Shown: positions 27,412 through 35,651 of the stretch, in pieces
Numbering within the stretch: position 1 is the stretch's first letter
Layout of the letters: the number at the start of each line of letters is the position of its first letter
DNA from: a virus
IMG/VR virus record: IMGVR_UViG_3300020152_000032
Location: 1-45,902 of that record
Length of the DNA stretch: 45,902 nt
Reading direction: 5' to 3' (one strand)
The notes under the pieces: model-generated
The model's input: only the letters and a program-made list of their open reading frames with translations
Database searches by the model: none
What the model was told of the DNA's origin: nothing
Made by a program: the position numbers and the translations under genes

Positions 27412-29210
27412 GGCAGCACGAGCGTCGCGGTGTTTCCGCGGGCGTCCCGGACGATGAACTCGAGCGCGGGACGGCCGAGCCGCGGGTGCCACCCGCCGTC
27501 GCGCAGGATCGTGAAGCGGTGCCGGCGCCCACCGTCGAGGACCTCGCGGGCCGCGACCGAGCTCTGGAAGGCAGGTCCGAAGATGACGCCCGAGTGCACC
27601 GGGTCCATGTGGCCGGATCGGTAGCGCGCGAGGACCGCCGCGACCGACAGCGCGGTCTCGTCCGCCACCTCCACGACGATCGGCGTCTCCGGCCCGAGCT
27701 GCCGGCTGGTCGGGGAGATGAGCGTGATCGTCGGGCCGGTCTCGTCCTCCGGCACCGGCTCGAACGGCGTCGTGTACTCGAACTCCTCAGTCGTCACCCG
27801 CCCACCAGCGTCGACCATGGTCATGCGGATGAGCACGCTCGCCGAGGGCAGGCCGCCCGCGCGCTCCAGCGAGAAGGCGATCCCGTTCGGGTGTTCCGTG
27901 TCGGCGATCGAGCCGTCGACCCAGGGCGCGGAGAAGCCGTCCGCGTCGTAGATCGTCTCGGTCACCGCGCCGCCGACGTAGTCGGCCCCGTAGGTGGCAG
28001 TGACCGTCGTCTCGACGATGTCGTCGTCGGCATCCGCCCCCTGGAGCTCGATGGGGTCGTCGACCGCGATGCCCCCCTCGGCGGTCACCGCGACGATGAC
28101 CGGCGAGCTCGGGACGAAGTAGCCCGTCACGGTGTAGCTGATCGTCACATCCGCTCGGTTGCCCTGCTTGTCGGTGGCGGACGCGTAGATCGTCGCGCCC
28201 GCCGAGGGCATGCCGGTCCCGTCGCGCTTGAAGACGATCCGCTTGCCCTTGGCGATGTCGGAGATCGCATTCGTCTCCCCCTGGTACTTCGGGCCGAAGC
28301 CGGTGGCCGAGCGGTAGATCGTGTCCTCGGTCCCGTCGTCGTGCTCGACGACGACCTCGATGTCGGCGATGCCGTCGCCGTAGTCGTCGACGAAATCGAT
28401 CTGGGCCGAATCCTCGGCGCCAACCTCTGATGCACTGGCCGGGGTCGGCGTGATCGTCGGAGCTACCGAGTCGAACTGCGGCGGCTTGATCGCGAGGGTC
28501 ATCATCGCGGTCGCCTGGTTGTTACTGCGGGTGGTGGTGGTGCCGCTCACGACGCCGGCAGTCCACTTCTCTCCATAGACGACGTAGTGGGCGCCGCCCT
28601 GCGTGCCCGTGTTCACGCCCACCGCAACACCCACGTCCAGGAGCTCCGTCGGACCGAGGTCGAGCGATGCATTCGTGACGGTCGAAAGCGTGTTCGACGG
28701 GGACGCCGGCACCGTCGCGAAATGGATGATCAGGCAGTTGTCGACCGTGGTCGTGAGGCCGGGCAGCGTGATGTTCGTCGTGCCCGTCGGGGAGGTTGCG
28801 ACCGCGGAGGCGTGGATCGCGCCTCGGGGATCCGACGACCGGAACGGACCGCGAATGCAGTGCATCCGAGCGATGACGTGATCGCCCGGATCGGCGATCG
28901 TCGGGCCCGTCGCGCTTGCCGGGTCCGGCGGCGCGTACCGCACAAAGATGCTCAGGCACGTGTCCTGGGCGGCGGTGCCTGAGACCTCGACCACGGGCGA
29001 GTTCGCCAGCTCGACGAACCCCTGCGCGTCCGACAGGACCGCGCCCGCCTCCTGGGTCTCGACGACAAGGATGCAGAGGTCTCCTTCACGCGCCACGTTC
29101 GCCGTGGCGGGAGCCTTCGGATAGTCGATGGGCCCAACAGGGCCTGTGCCGCTGAAGAACACGCCGGCAGAGCGGTACGAGGGGGTGTCGTAGGCGGGGA
29201 GCGAGTGCAT
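27408..29210 (-). CDS. Large Ig-like tail or adhesion protein
   Basis: This 600-residue protein has an N-terminal beta domain (about 1-245), which begins MHSLPAYDTPSYRSAG, has GDLCILVVE and ends in AMMTLAIKPPQ, as in phage proteins that bind surfaces or virions. Three related modules follow at about 248-365, 366-490 and 491-600, each with a D-D/E start, a GFGPKY or GFSAPW turn, a basic strand (IVFKRDG, FSLERAG, FTILRDG), a P-S-A motif, and a D-x-x-G-x-x-T/A end. They look like Ig/cadherin-type repeats. The gene is inserted between gp47 and gp48 and probably encodes a tail-surface adhesin. Confidence 0.6.
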   Translation of the reverse strand: MHSLPAYDTPSYRSAGVFFSGTGPVGPIDYPKAPATANVAREGDLCILVVETQEAGAVLSDAQGFVELANSPVVEVSGTAAQDTCLSIFVRYAPPDPASATGPTIADPGDHVIARMHCIRGPFRSSDPRGAIHASAVATSPTGTTNITLPGLTTTVDNCLIIHFATVPASPSNTLSTVTNASLDLGPTELLDVGVAVGVNTGTQGGAHYVVYGEKWTAGVVSGTTTTRSNNQATAMMTLAIKPPQFDSVAPTITPTPASASEVGAEDSAQIDFVDDYGDGIADIEVVVEHDDGTEDTIYRSATGFGPKYQGETNAISDIAKGKRIVFKRDGTGMPSAGATIYASATDKQGNRADVTISYTVTGYFVPSSPVIVAVTAEGGIAVDDPIELQGADADDDIVETTVTATYGADYVGGAVTETIYDADGFSAPWVDGSIADTEHPNGIAFSLERAGGLPSASVLIRMTMVDAGGRVTTEEFEYTTPFEPVPEDETGPTITLISPTSRQLGPETPIVVEVADETALSVAAVLARYRSGHMDPVHSGVIFGPAFQSSVAAREVLDGGRRHRFTILRDGGWHPRLGRPALEFIVRDARGNTATLVLP

Positions 29211-29227
29211 CGATCAGGCCGCCCCTG

Positions 29228-30304
29228 TCATGTCCATGTGATCGTCCCCAGCACGGCGAGCTCCCCGGCCGCCGGCACCACGTCGGCAGCGGGGACCGTC
29301 AGAGTGAAGTCCTCGACACCCTCGGCGACGCCGATCGCGACGAGCATCTTCGACAGCTTGATCGTGCCCTTGCCCGCGCCATCGCCCGGCTCGGCCTCTC
29401 GAAACAGGAGGTCCGCGAGCTCGGCGGAGACCGCGTTCTTCGCCTCCGTGGTGTTCGGGGTCACCGCGATCGTGAACGCCACAGCCAGGGGCGTCGGCGC
29501 CACAGCCGTGACCTCGGCCGTGACCGGCCGCTCCGCGTCGAGCGCAGCCTGCACCAGGGCGACCGCTGCGCCGTCCGGGAAGATGCCGCCCTCCTGCTCG
29601 TCCAGCACGAAGCGGACGACGACGGTGCCTGGGCCGTTCTCGAGCGGGAACACCCAGGCCCGCGTCACCCCGGGGACCGCGAGCGCCCACGCCTTGTAGT
29701 CCTGATCGGCGCCGCCCTGCGCCGGCTCCTGCCAGCGAAGCAGCAGCCGGCTCAACAGGTTGCTCATGGTCCCCTCGTCGAGTCCGCCAGCGATGCCATC
29801 TCCGGCGTCAACAGTGGCGGCTGAGTCGACCCCGTCGAGCGGGCTCTCGAAGGTGAGCGTCTCGCCGGCGGCCAGGTTGCCGGCGGTGCCTGCTTCGACC
29901 GATTCCACCGAGATCGTGGCCTCGCCGCCGTCGATCTCCGCGTCGGCGGTGACCCGGTAGGTCGCGCCGTTCGAGCCTTGGAGGATGGAGTCCTCGGGGA
30001 TCGGGCGGCCGTCCGTGCCGGTCGCCGTGGCTGTGCCTGAGGCGAAGGTGGCCGCCCCGGGGTAGAGGCCGAAAAGGGCCGCCCATCGGCGGACGAACTC
30101 CGCCGCCATCTCGTTGCTCGGGACGATCTGCTTCGAGATCCAGTCGAGGTGGCCGTGGGCGAGGTGGACTGCTCCTGCCCAGGCCGTTCCGAGCACGTCG
30201 ACCATCGCCCGGCGGACCAGGGGCCCGGCGAGGCCGAGCCGCGAGCGGAGATCGCTGCGAACGCGCTCGACCAGCGCGGACAGCGAAGGGCGCTCGAACG
30301 GCAC
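29228..30304 (-). CDS. Baseplate J-like protein (Mu gp47/P2 gpJ)
   Basis: This 358-residue protein is the baseplate wedge protein of Mu and P2 tails. It starts MPFERPSLSALVERVRSDLR, then HGHLDWISKQIVPSNEMAAE, the J core ATISVESVEAGTAGNLAAGE, then RLLLRWQEPAQGGADQDYKA and WALAVPGVTRAWVFP, and a C-terminal wing. The length is normal for the family. It lies 18 bp upstream of the Ig-like protein and 42 bp downstream of gp45, so no gp46 gene is between them. Confidence 0.85.
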   Translation of the reverse strand: MPFERPSLSALVERVRSDLRSRLGLAGPLVRRAMVDVLGTAWAGAVHLAHGHLDWISKQIVPSNEMAAEFVRRWAALFGLYPGAATFASGTATATGTDGRPIPEDSILQGSNGATYRVTADAEIDGGEATISVESVEAGTAGNLAAGETLTFESPLDGVDSAATVDAGDGIAGGLDEGTMSNLLSRLLLRWQEPAQGGADQDYKAWALAVPGVTRAWVFPLENGPGTVVVRFVLDEQEGGIFPDGAAVALVQAALDAERPVTAEVTAVAPTPLAVAFTIAVTPNTTEAKNAVSAELADLLFREAEPGDGAGKGTIKLSKMLVAIGVAEGVEDFTLTVPAADVVPAAGELAVLGTITWT

Positions 30305-30345
30305 CTACCCCCCAGGATCACGGGCCCAGGGCACTGTCAAGGCGG

Positions 30346-30900
30346 TCACTCGGCCTTGAGCTTGCTCGTGCCGATCGGCCAGCTGGGGAAGAGGTCGCTG
30401 GTCAGCTTCGTCCTGAGGGCTGCGCCCCCATCGTTGGCCGAGGGGGTCCATGCGGTGATCGCCGCCTTGAGGGCGTCGAGGTCTGCCTTGGTCGCTAGCG
30501 GAACGGCCGAGCCGCCGGACGTCACCTCGATCGCGCCGTCCGCCTTGAGCCGCACGACCGCCCCGAAGCTGTTGTAGAGGCCGGACTCCCCCTTGAGCCA
30601 GCCGACCGGGCGACGGCGGCGGTCGTCGACCACGACCACCAGCGGGTGGCCACGGTCCCCGTTCGGGAAGACAGCGACCGCCTCGGCGCCCTCCTCCGGG
30701 ACGCTCTTGAAGCCGAAGGGCTGGAAGTGCTCGCCGTCGTCGACGAGCTCGCCCTCGAGGACGCCAAGCTGGACGATCTGGCGCTTGAGCGAGTCGTCGA
30801 CGCGCTTGACGACGCCGCGGGCGATCGAGTTCGCCACCCGAACCTTGAGCGGCTCGATCCAGCGCCCAAGCTGGGCGAACAGGTCGCGCGAGACGCCCAT
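30346..30900 (-). CDS. Mu gp45-like baseplate spike protein
   Basis: This 184-residue protein matches the Mu Gp45/baseplate assembly V family: VKRVDDSLKRQIVQLGVLEG, HFQPFGFKSVPEEGAEAVAV, FPNGDRGHPLVVVVDDRR, then a C-terminal repeat-like beta region (VRLKADGAIEVTSGG). Such proteins form the trimeric membrane-piercing spike. The C-terminal helical tail has KADLDALKAAITAW. The ATG shares a base with the gpP stop (TGATG). Confidence 0.85.
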   Translation of the reverse strand: MGVSRDLFAQLGRWIEPLKVRVANSIARGVVKRVDDSLKRQIVQLGVLEGELVDDGEHFQPFGFKSVPEEGAEAVAVFPNGDRGHPLVVVVDDRRRRPVGWLKGESGLYNSFGAVVRLKADGAIEVTSGGSAVPLATKADLDALKAAITAWTPSANDGGAALRTKLTSDLFPSWPIGTSKLKAE

Positions 30901-31970
30901 CAGCGCGCCCCCCCGGCGAGTTCCTTCCACACCCCCGACGCGGCGGCAACCACCGCCTTCGGCTCTGGCGTGAACGCATCCGGTCGCACGAGCCGCAGCT
31001 GCGTCACCTCCCCGGTGTCGTTGACCAGGTGCTCGACGCTCGAGATCAGCATGTCGCCCTCGATACCCACGGCCGTCGCGCGAACCGGGACCCTTGCGTT
31101 GACCGGCCAGAGCGCGCCGCTCGGCTGCTTCCAGCCGAGCACCATGCAGGTCATGGTCTCGGCCCGCGCGGCGCTGACTCGAGCGTCCCAGTCGGCCCGG
31201 CGGCGCGCGGATTCGACCGTGACGCCCTGGTCCGGCCGGATGATGCGCACCCGGTTGGCTCGACGCACGCCGGCGTCCGTGGCGAACGCGCGAGGGGCCG
31301 TCACCGGCCCGTAGGCCTCGTCCGTGCCGCCGACCTGGGTCACGACGACGTACCGACTGAAACGGTCTGTGGCGTCGAACTCGGCGGCGGCGGTGAGTAG
31401 GTTCTCGCCCAGCACGAGAGGGGCGGCCCGCGCCGCGCCCGCCCGGGTGAGCGTGAGTCCCCCGTGCCCGTCGCTCACTACCAGGACGCCGGCGATCTGG
31501 GCGGCACGCTGGATCGCAGCGAAGGCCGTCTCGCCGGGGCTCACGACGAACTTCTTCGGCGGGGCCGGCAGCCGCAGGCCAGGCTGTAGCGAGACCTCGA
31601 TGCCGAACGGCTGCGCTAGCCGCTTCGCCACCGCCAGGGTGTCGACGTTGCGGAACATCCACTGGTCGAGGTTGGCCGAGCAGTCGACCAGGACCGCCGC
31701 CTTGTCGCGCCCCGAGTAGGACAGCGTCCGCGAATCGGGTGAGACCGCCACCGTGCGGCGGTCCACGAACCCGTCCACGACAACGACGCCGTCGATCTCG
31801 ACGCGGCACGCGTCCTCCTCGGCGATCGGCAGCGCGCGCTCCTCGTCGGACCAGCGGTCGACCACATCAAGATCGAACGACCCCACGGCGGACTCGATCG
31901 ACCGGGTGCATCGGATGCTGAGCCACCCTCCGTGCGATCGCCCGTTGACGAGGAGACGAAGATCACTCAC
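30900..31970 (-). CDS. Mu gp44 (P)-like baseplate hub protein
   Basis: This 356-residue protein starts at a GTG overlapping the circularisation gene by 8 bp. It reads VSDLRLLVNGRSHGGWLSIR, then SVGSFDLDV-like strands, YSGRDKAAVLVDCSAN, and FVVSPGETAFAAIQRAAQIA, the pattern of the Mu P/gp44 baseplate protein related to the gpD hub. It should form the hub that holds the gp45 spike. The order N, P, gp45 is as in Mu. Confidence 0.85.
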   Translation of the reverse strand: MSDLRLLVNGRSHGGWLSIRCTRSIESAVGSFDLDVVDRWSDEERALPIAEEDACRVEIDGVVVVDGFVDRRTVAVSPDSRTLSYSGRDKAAVLVDCSANLDQWMFRNVDTLAVAKRLAQPFGIEVSLQPGLRLPAPPKKFVVSPGETAFAAIQRAAQIAGVLVVSDGHGGLTLTRAGAARAAPLVLGENLLTAAAEFDATDRFSRYVVVTQVGGTDEAYGPVTAPRAFATDAGVRRANRVRIIRPDQGVTVESARRRADWDARVSAARAETMTCMVLGWKQPSGALWPVNARVPVRATAVGIEGDMLISSVEHLVNDTGEVTQLRLVRPDAFTPEPKAVVAAASGVWKELAGGAR

Positions 31971-33186
31971 TGGAGAGCACCAAGAGCGAGCCCGAGAGCA
32001 CGGCAGGGTGCCGGACGCCGTTGCGGGCGATGATGTCGCTCTCTTGGTCGACCGACCCGTAGAGCTGGTAGGCCAGGACGAGCGAGGGAAGAGCGACGGG
32101 CCGCTCAATCGTGCGGATGCGCCTCAGCACGGCCTCGCCGGGCACGGCCCGAACGAGGTCGGCCCTGAGCTGGACCAGCGCCGGGTAGGCGTCGTCCGAC
32201 GCGAGGCTGGCCTGCTCGTCAAGAAGCTCGGCGACCGCGTTGCGGAGGTAGACCGCCTCATCGTTCGAGGCGAACGAAGCGGTCGCGGCCAGCCGAGCGG
32301 CGGCGATCGCCAGCATCCGCCGCAGGGCGGCCGCCAGCGCGATCTGCGCGGCCCGCTCACGTTCACGGGAGGGCGTGAGCTCGATCGCCAGCGGCCCCAA
32401 GTCCACCGCGTAGGCGTCGATCAGCGCCCGGAGGACAGGGACCGGGGCTGCAACCAGGGTCTCAGGGATCCCCGCCAGGACAGCCTCGAAGCCGGCCAGG
32501 GCGTCAGCGGGGCTGCGGACCAGGGATGCCGCATGGAGGCTCAGGAGGCGCGTCCGCGCCGTCAGGCTTGCCAGCTCCTGCGTCGATCGGATGACCGGCG
32601 AGAGCGCGGACGCCATGGCCTCGGACATGCTCTCGACGGCGACCTCGAGGCTCGCCATGGCGTAGCTCGGCAGGTCCTCGACGTCGTAGTCGGCGGCCAG
32701 GTCGGCGGCGGAGGCCGCCGCCGCTGCGTCGGCGCTGACCTCCAGCTGCGCCCGCGGGTCGGACTGCTCGGTGGCCTCGACCGTCTGGTTCGGCGCCTCG
32801 GTGAACTCCACCGCGATCCGCGCCATGCCCCCTTCGGACGAGGACTCGCGCGTGGTGAATGGGCCGCAGCTCGCCTTGAGGACGCCATGGTAAGGGTGGA
32901 CGAGCTCGCCCGGGCCGGCCACGTCCTCGAGCGCCACGAGCAGCGCGTCGCGCTGGGCGAGGTAGTCGTCGCCGATCAGGTACGCCTCGACCGGGAAGGT
33001 GCGGGCCCGTCGGCCGTTGTCGTGGACGTAGGGGTCGTCCCGACCGGGAAACTCGCTGACGACGATCCGCCGGCCGCCGGTGCGGTCAGCCGCCTCGACG
33101 AAGAACGGGACGCCGCGGAAGGAGCCGCCGACGAAGACCCGGCCGTCGGGGAGCGTGACCCTCCTCAGCTTCTCGAGCCAGGACAC
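31963..33186 (-). CDS. Mu gpN-like DNA circularisation/tail protein
   Basis: This 407-residue protein belongs to the Mu N (gp43) family. MSWLEKLRRVTLPDGRVFVG, GGSFRGVPFFVEAADRTGGR, RIVVSEFPGRDDPYVHDNGR and YLIGDDYLAQRDALLVALED are the conserved N-terminal blocks, followed by GELVHPYHG. The name refers to an early genetic role, but the family is a tail-baseplate component. The start is GTG, 4 bp after the tape-measure stop. The C-terminal half is Ala-rich and helical. Confidence 0.85.
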   Translation of the reverse strand: MSWLEKLRRVTLPDGRVFVGGSFRGVPFFVEAADRTGGRRIVVSEFPGRDDPYVHDNGRRARTFPVEAYLIGDDYLAQRDALLVALEDVAGPGELVHPYHGVLKASCGPFTTRESSSEGGMARIAVEFTEAPNQTVEATEQSDPRAQLEVSADAAAAASAADLAADYDVEDLPSYAMASLEVAVESMSEAMASALSPVIRSTQELASLTARTRLLSLHAASLVRSPADALAGFEAVLAGIPETLVAAPVPVLRALIDAYAVDLGPLAIELTPSRERERAAQIALAAALRRMLAIAAARLAATASFASNDEAVYLRNAVAELLDEQASLASDDAYPALVQLRADLVRAVPGEAVLRRIRTIERPVALPSLVLAYQLYGSVDQESDIIARNGVRHPAVLSGSLLVLSSE

Positions 33187-33190
33187 TCCC

Positions 33191-34783
33191 TCACCGCCCC
33201 GCCATCTGGTAGCCGACCGACATGTCGACCTCGGCCGTGCTGCTTGGATCGGTCGTCGCGCGCGTGCCGGGCGGCGCGTTCTTCAGCTCGATGGTGACCT
33301 TGGCCTCGGACGGGGCGGGCGGCCCGAAGGTGCGCGCGGCCGCCGCGGGACCCATCGGGACGCCGGCCGCTCCAAGGTTGGCGCGTTGGGCCGCTCGCTT
33401 GGCGCGCATCCGCGCCTTGTGGCGCGCGTAGGCCGGGTCGATGTAGTCGCCCTCGACCCCGGCCAGGCGGTCGCTGAGGCTGCGTCCGGTGGCCGCCCCA
33501 ACGCCCTTGTCGATCAAGGTCCCGACGCCGTAGCCGACAGCCCCTGCTCCGGCGACGGCAGCCGCGCCGGCGGCGAGCGCCCCTGCGCCGAGCGCCGCCG
33601 CGCCGACTCTCGCACCGACGCCGGCGGCCGCGCTGCCGCCCGCCGCCGCCGCGTTCGATGCCAGCAGCGCGACCCGCGCGGCGTTCGCGGCCGTCGCGAT
33701 CTTCGCGAGCCCACCGACGATCTGGACGACGCTCGACCCGATCTGGATCGCCTTGAAGGCGACGAACCCGCCGACCAGGAGCTTGACCGCGTTCTCGGCT
33801 CCGCCCACGGCCTGGACCATGGACCCGAACGTGGTGACGATCGGGACGACGGCGTCGCGGATGCCGCGCAGCGCGTCGACCAGGGCCGCGATGCGCCCCG
33901 GCAGCTTCTGCCCGAAGTCGGCCGCCCAGGCGGCGATCTGGGTCCGATGCTCGGTGACCCAGCCGGTAAACTTGGTGGTGAGGTCCGCGAACGCCGGGCC
34001 GAGGCCGACGACCAGGCTGGCCTTGACCCCCTGGATCGAGGCGCCCATCAGCTTCATCTGCTTGTCGACGTCGCCGGCAGCCCTAGCCGCCTCCTCCTGA
34101 GATCCCGCGGTCCGGAGGAACTCGCTGCGCAAGGCGCCGATCCCCTTCGAGCCCTGGGCCAGGAGCGGGATCAGCGCGGGGTCGAAGCCCGCGGCCATCG
34201 CCAGCGCCGTCCGCTTGGCCGGGTCCTCGATCCTGACCATGGCGTCGGCCATCAGGCCGAGCGCCTCCTCGGTGCTGCCGGCCGCCTTGACCTGCTTGAG
34301 CAGGACGGGGGAGACCCTCTTGAGGAACGACGCGAAGCGGCCGGTTCCGGCCTTGGCCTGACCGAGGCCCTTCTGGAAGGACTCCAGCGACGAGTCGAGG
34401 CTGTCGATCTCGCCGCCGGTCTGGCCGGCGGCGTAGCGCATCGACGCGAGGAAGTCGACGCTGACGCCGATTGCCTCGGCCTTGTCGCCCAGGCCGTCGA
34501 ACTCGTCGGCCAGGCCCTTGAAGGCGACCACCGCGCCAGTGCCGGCGGCCGCGAAGATGCCCGCGCCCCGGACCAGGCCGCTGATCTGCGACCCGATGCC
34601 CTTGAAGCCCGCGGCGATCTTGTCGAGCCCGAGGTTGCCGCGGAGCTTGCCCAGCTCCTTGCCGAACTCGGTCGCCGGCTTGAAGGTCTTCTCGAGCTGG
34701 TCGTTGAGCCGCTTCAGCCCGGGCGTCGCGCGGTCGAGGGTCCGCAGCGTTATCGAAAGAGGAAAGTCCTTCCCGCGCGCCAT
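33191..34783 (-). CDS. Tail tape measure protein
   Basis: This 530-residue protein is placed between the tail assembly chaperones and the N/P genes. It is Ala/Gly-rich with long helices (LNDQLEKTFKPATEFGKELG) and a hydrophobic Ala/Gly stretch (VGAAALGAGALAAGAAAVAG) in the C-terminal third that may span membranes. At the usual 1.5 Å per residue it would predict a tail of about 80 nm, short for a myovirus. The ATG shares a base with the upstream small gene's stop. It begins MARGKDFPLSITLRTLDRAT. Confidence 0.8.
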   Translation of the reverse strand: MARGKDFPLSITLRTLDRATPGLKRLNDQLEKTFKPATEFGKELGKLRGNLGLDKIAAGFKGIGSQISGLVRGAGIFAAAGTGAVVAFKGLADEFDGLGDKAEAIGVSVDFLASMRYAAGQTGGEIDSLDSSLESFQKGLGQAKAGTGRFASFLKRVSPVLLKQVKAAGSTEEALGLMADAMVRIEDPAKRTALAMAAGFDPALIPLLAQGSKGIGALRSEFLRTAGSQEEAARAAGDVDKQMKLMGASIQGVKASLVVGLGPAFADLTTKFTGWVTEHRTQIAAWAADFGQKLPGRIAALVDALRGIRDAVVPIVTTFGSMVQAVGGAENAVKLLVGGFVAFKAIQIGSSVVQIVGGLAKIATAANAARVALLASNAAAAGGSAAAGVGARVGAAALGAGALAAGAAAVAGAGAVGYGVGTLIDKGVGAATGRSLSDRLAGVEGDYIDPAYARHKARMRAKRAAQRANLGAAGVPMGPAAAARTFGPPAPSEAKVTIELKNAPPGTRATTDPSSTAEVDMSVGYQMAGR

Positions 34784-34902
34784 CAGCCCACCTCGCGGAG
34801 CGGCGCCCGCGCGCGCCGCAGGTACTCGAGGGCTCGCTGCACCGTGTTCTCCGGCGTGAACTCGTGTCCGCGCTTGCAGTGGGTCTTAACGGGCGGAGCC
34901 AC
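34783..34902 (-). CDS. 39-residue zinc-knuckle-like peptide before the tape measure gene
   Basis: A GTG with a very strong AGGAGGTGA 4 bp upstream opens a short frame that ends in TGATG at the tape-measure start. The peptide, VAPPVKTHCKRGHEFTPENT followed by a basic helix (VQRALEYLRRARAPLREVG), opens like the first zinc knuckle of HNH endonucleases (C-x-x-G-H-x-x-x-x-x-N) but lacks the rest. Its start overlaps the 3' end of the frameshifted gp42 part in another frame. It may be an HNH remnant or a small structural peptide. Confidence 0.55.
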   Translation of the reverse strand: MAPPVKTHCKRGHEFTPENTVQRALEYLRRARAPLREVG

Positions 34903-35280
34903 CGTTCACCTCCTGGGCGCAGTCGAACCAGAACCTGAGATCTTCGACGTCCATCGCCCAGAGCTCGGACGGCTGGAAATGGAGCGTGGCCGCGATGATG
35001 GCTATTGCTCGGCGCCAGTCCCCAGGCACGCTCGCAAAAAACGCATGGCGATGACGACGACCTCGCGGGCGTCATCCTGATCGAGCTTGCCGAGTATGCC
35101 GGTCGGCACGGCGCAGAGGCGAGCCGCGACGAGCATGAGACCCTCCGCCGTCACCGTCTCGACGCTGACGCCCTTGATGTCCTCGAGGCGGCCGCGGCGG
35201 AACGAGAGCTGATCGATCGGCCCGTCGGGCCCTTCGATCGGACGCTTGAGCTTGACGACCTGCCGTTCCTCCTCGTCCAT
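34886..35280 (-). CDS. gp41-gp42 frameshift fusion, tail assembly chaperone
   Basis: The gp41-like frame ends at 35002, but a -1 slip on TTTTTTG (35041-35035) continues into a frame that reads ASVPGDWRRAIAIIAATLHF, QPSELWAMDVEDLRFWFDCA, QEVNGGSAR and stops at 34886. The extension of about 49 residues matches GpE/gp42-type proteins (P-S-E-L/W...D-L-x-x-W). The fusion would be about 131 residues. Both products are known to guide tape-measure folding in Mu- and P2-type tails. The extension has no own start codon in a good context. Confidence 0.75.
35002..35280 (-). CDS. Mu gp41-like tail assembly chaperone (short form)
   Basis: This 92-residue protein reads MDEEERQVVKLKRPIEGPDG, PIDQLSFRRGRLEDIKGVSV, then VAARLCAVPTGILGKLDQDD and REVVVIAMRFLRACLG. 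The K-L-x-x-P-I...L-x-x-L-x-x-R-x-x-R pattern is that of the phage tail assembly chaperones E/41/14. It is the unshifted product and ends 33 bp after the slippery heptamer. The ATG shares a base with the tube stop (TGATG). Confidence 0.8.
   Translation of the reverse strand: MDEEERQVVKLKRPIEGPDGPIDQLSFRRGRLEDIKGVSVETVTAEGLMLVAARLCAVPTGILGKLDQDDAREVVVIAMRFLRACLGTGAEQ
35035..35041 (-). promoter_or_regulatory. Programmed -1 frameshift site TTTTTTG
   Basis: In the gp41 frame the codons are CG(T TTT TTG) CGA, so the heptamer T-TTT-TTG lies exactly in the X-XXY-YYZ register needed for tandem -1 slippage. The -1 frame is open for 49 codons after it and encodes a recognisable gp42/GpE-like protein. 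Homopolymer runs are rare in this GC-rich genome, which makes the site stand out. Confidence 0.75.
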
Positions 35281-35642
35281 CAGCGGATCTCCTGGGCGCT
35301 CTTGCCCTCGAACCGGCAGGGGATGCTGCCCTCGGTGGCGCTCGCCGTGCCCTCGCCCGCGTACCAGGCGCGGCGCAGCGCGATGAGCTTGCCGTTGGCC
35401 AGCTCGAGGGTGATGGTCGCGTCCTTCACCTTGAGCAGGGTCGCGAGGTCGAGGTCAGGGCTGTCGCTGATCTCGCCCTCGACCATGGGGACCTGAAGGG
35501 TCTCCTTGAACCCGTGGATCGCGTCGGTCCCGACGACGGCCTCGCGCACGGGGCCGCCGAGGTTGTAGGACCACTCGCCGCGCCCCTGGAGGAGCTCGCC
35601 GTTGACCTTGACCGACAGGATTCCCGCGACGCGCTGCGACAT
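35280..35642 (-). CDS. Tail tube protein (Mu gpM-like)
   Basis: This 120-residue protein matches the Mu M tail tube family: MSQRVAGILSVKVNGELLQG, RGEWSYNLGGPVREAVVGTD, GFKETLQVPMVEGEISD, then ITLELANGKLIALRRAWYAG and GSIPCRFEGKSAQEIR. It polymerises as the inner tube within the sheath. It lies 9 bp after the sheath gene, as in Mu. Confidence 0.9.
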   Translation of the reverse strand: MSQRVAGILSVKVNGELLQGRGEWSYNLGGPVREAVVGTDAIHGFKETLQVPMVEGEISDSPDLDLATLLKVKDATITLELANGKLIALRRAWYAGEGTASATEGSIPCRFEGKSAQEIR

Positions 35643-35651
35643 GCTGCCCTC

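Noticed and set aside
30305-30345. Apparent absence of gp46 from the baseplate set
   Set aside because: The gene is absent between gp45 and gp47 but is present at 25672-26148, so it is displaced and not lost.
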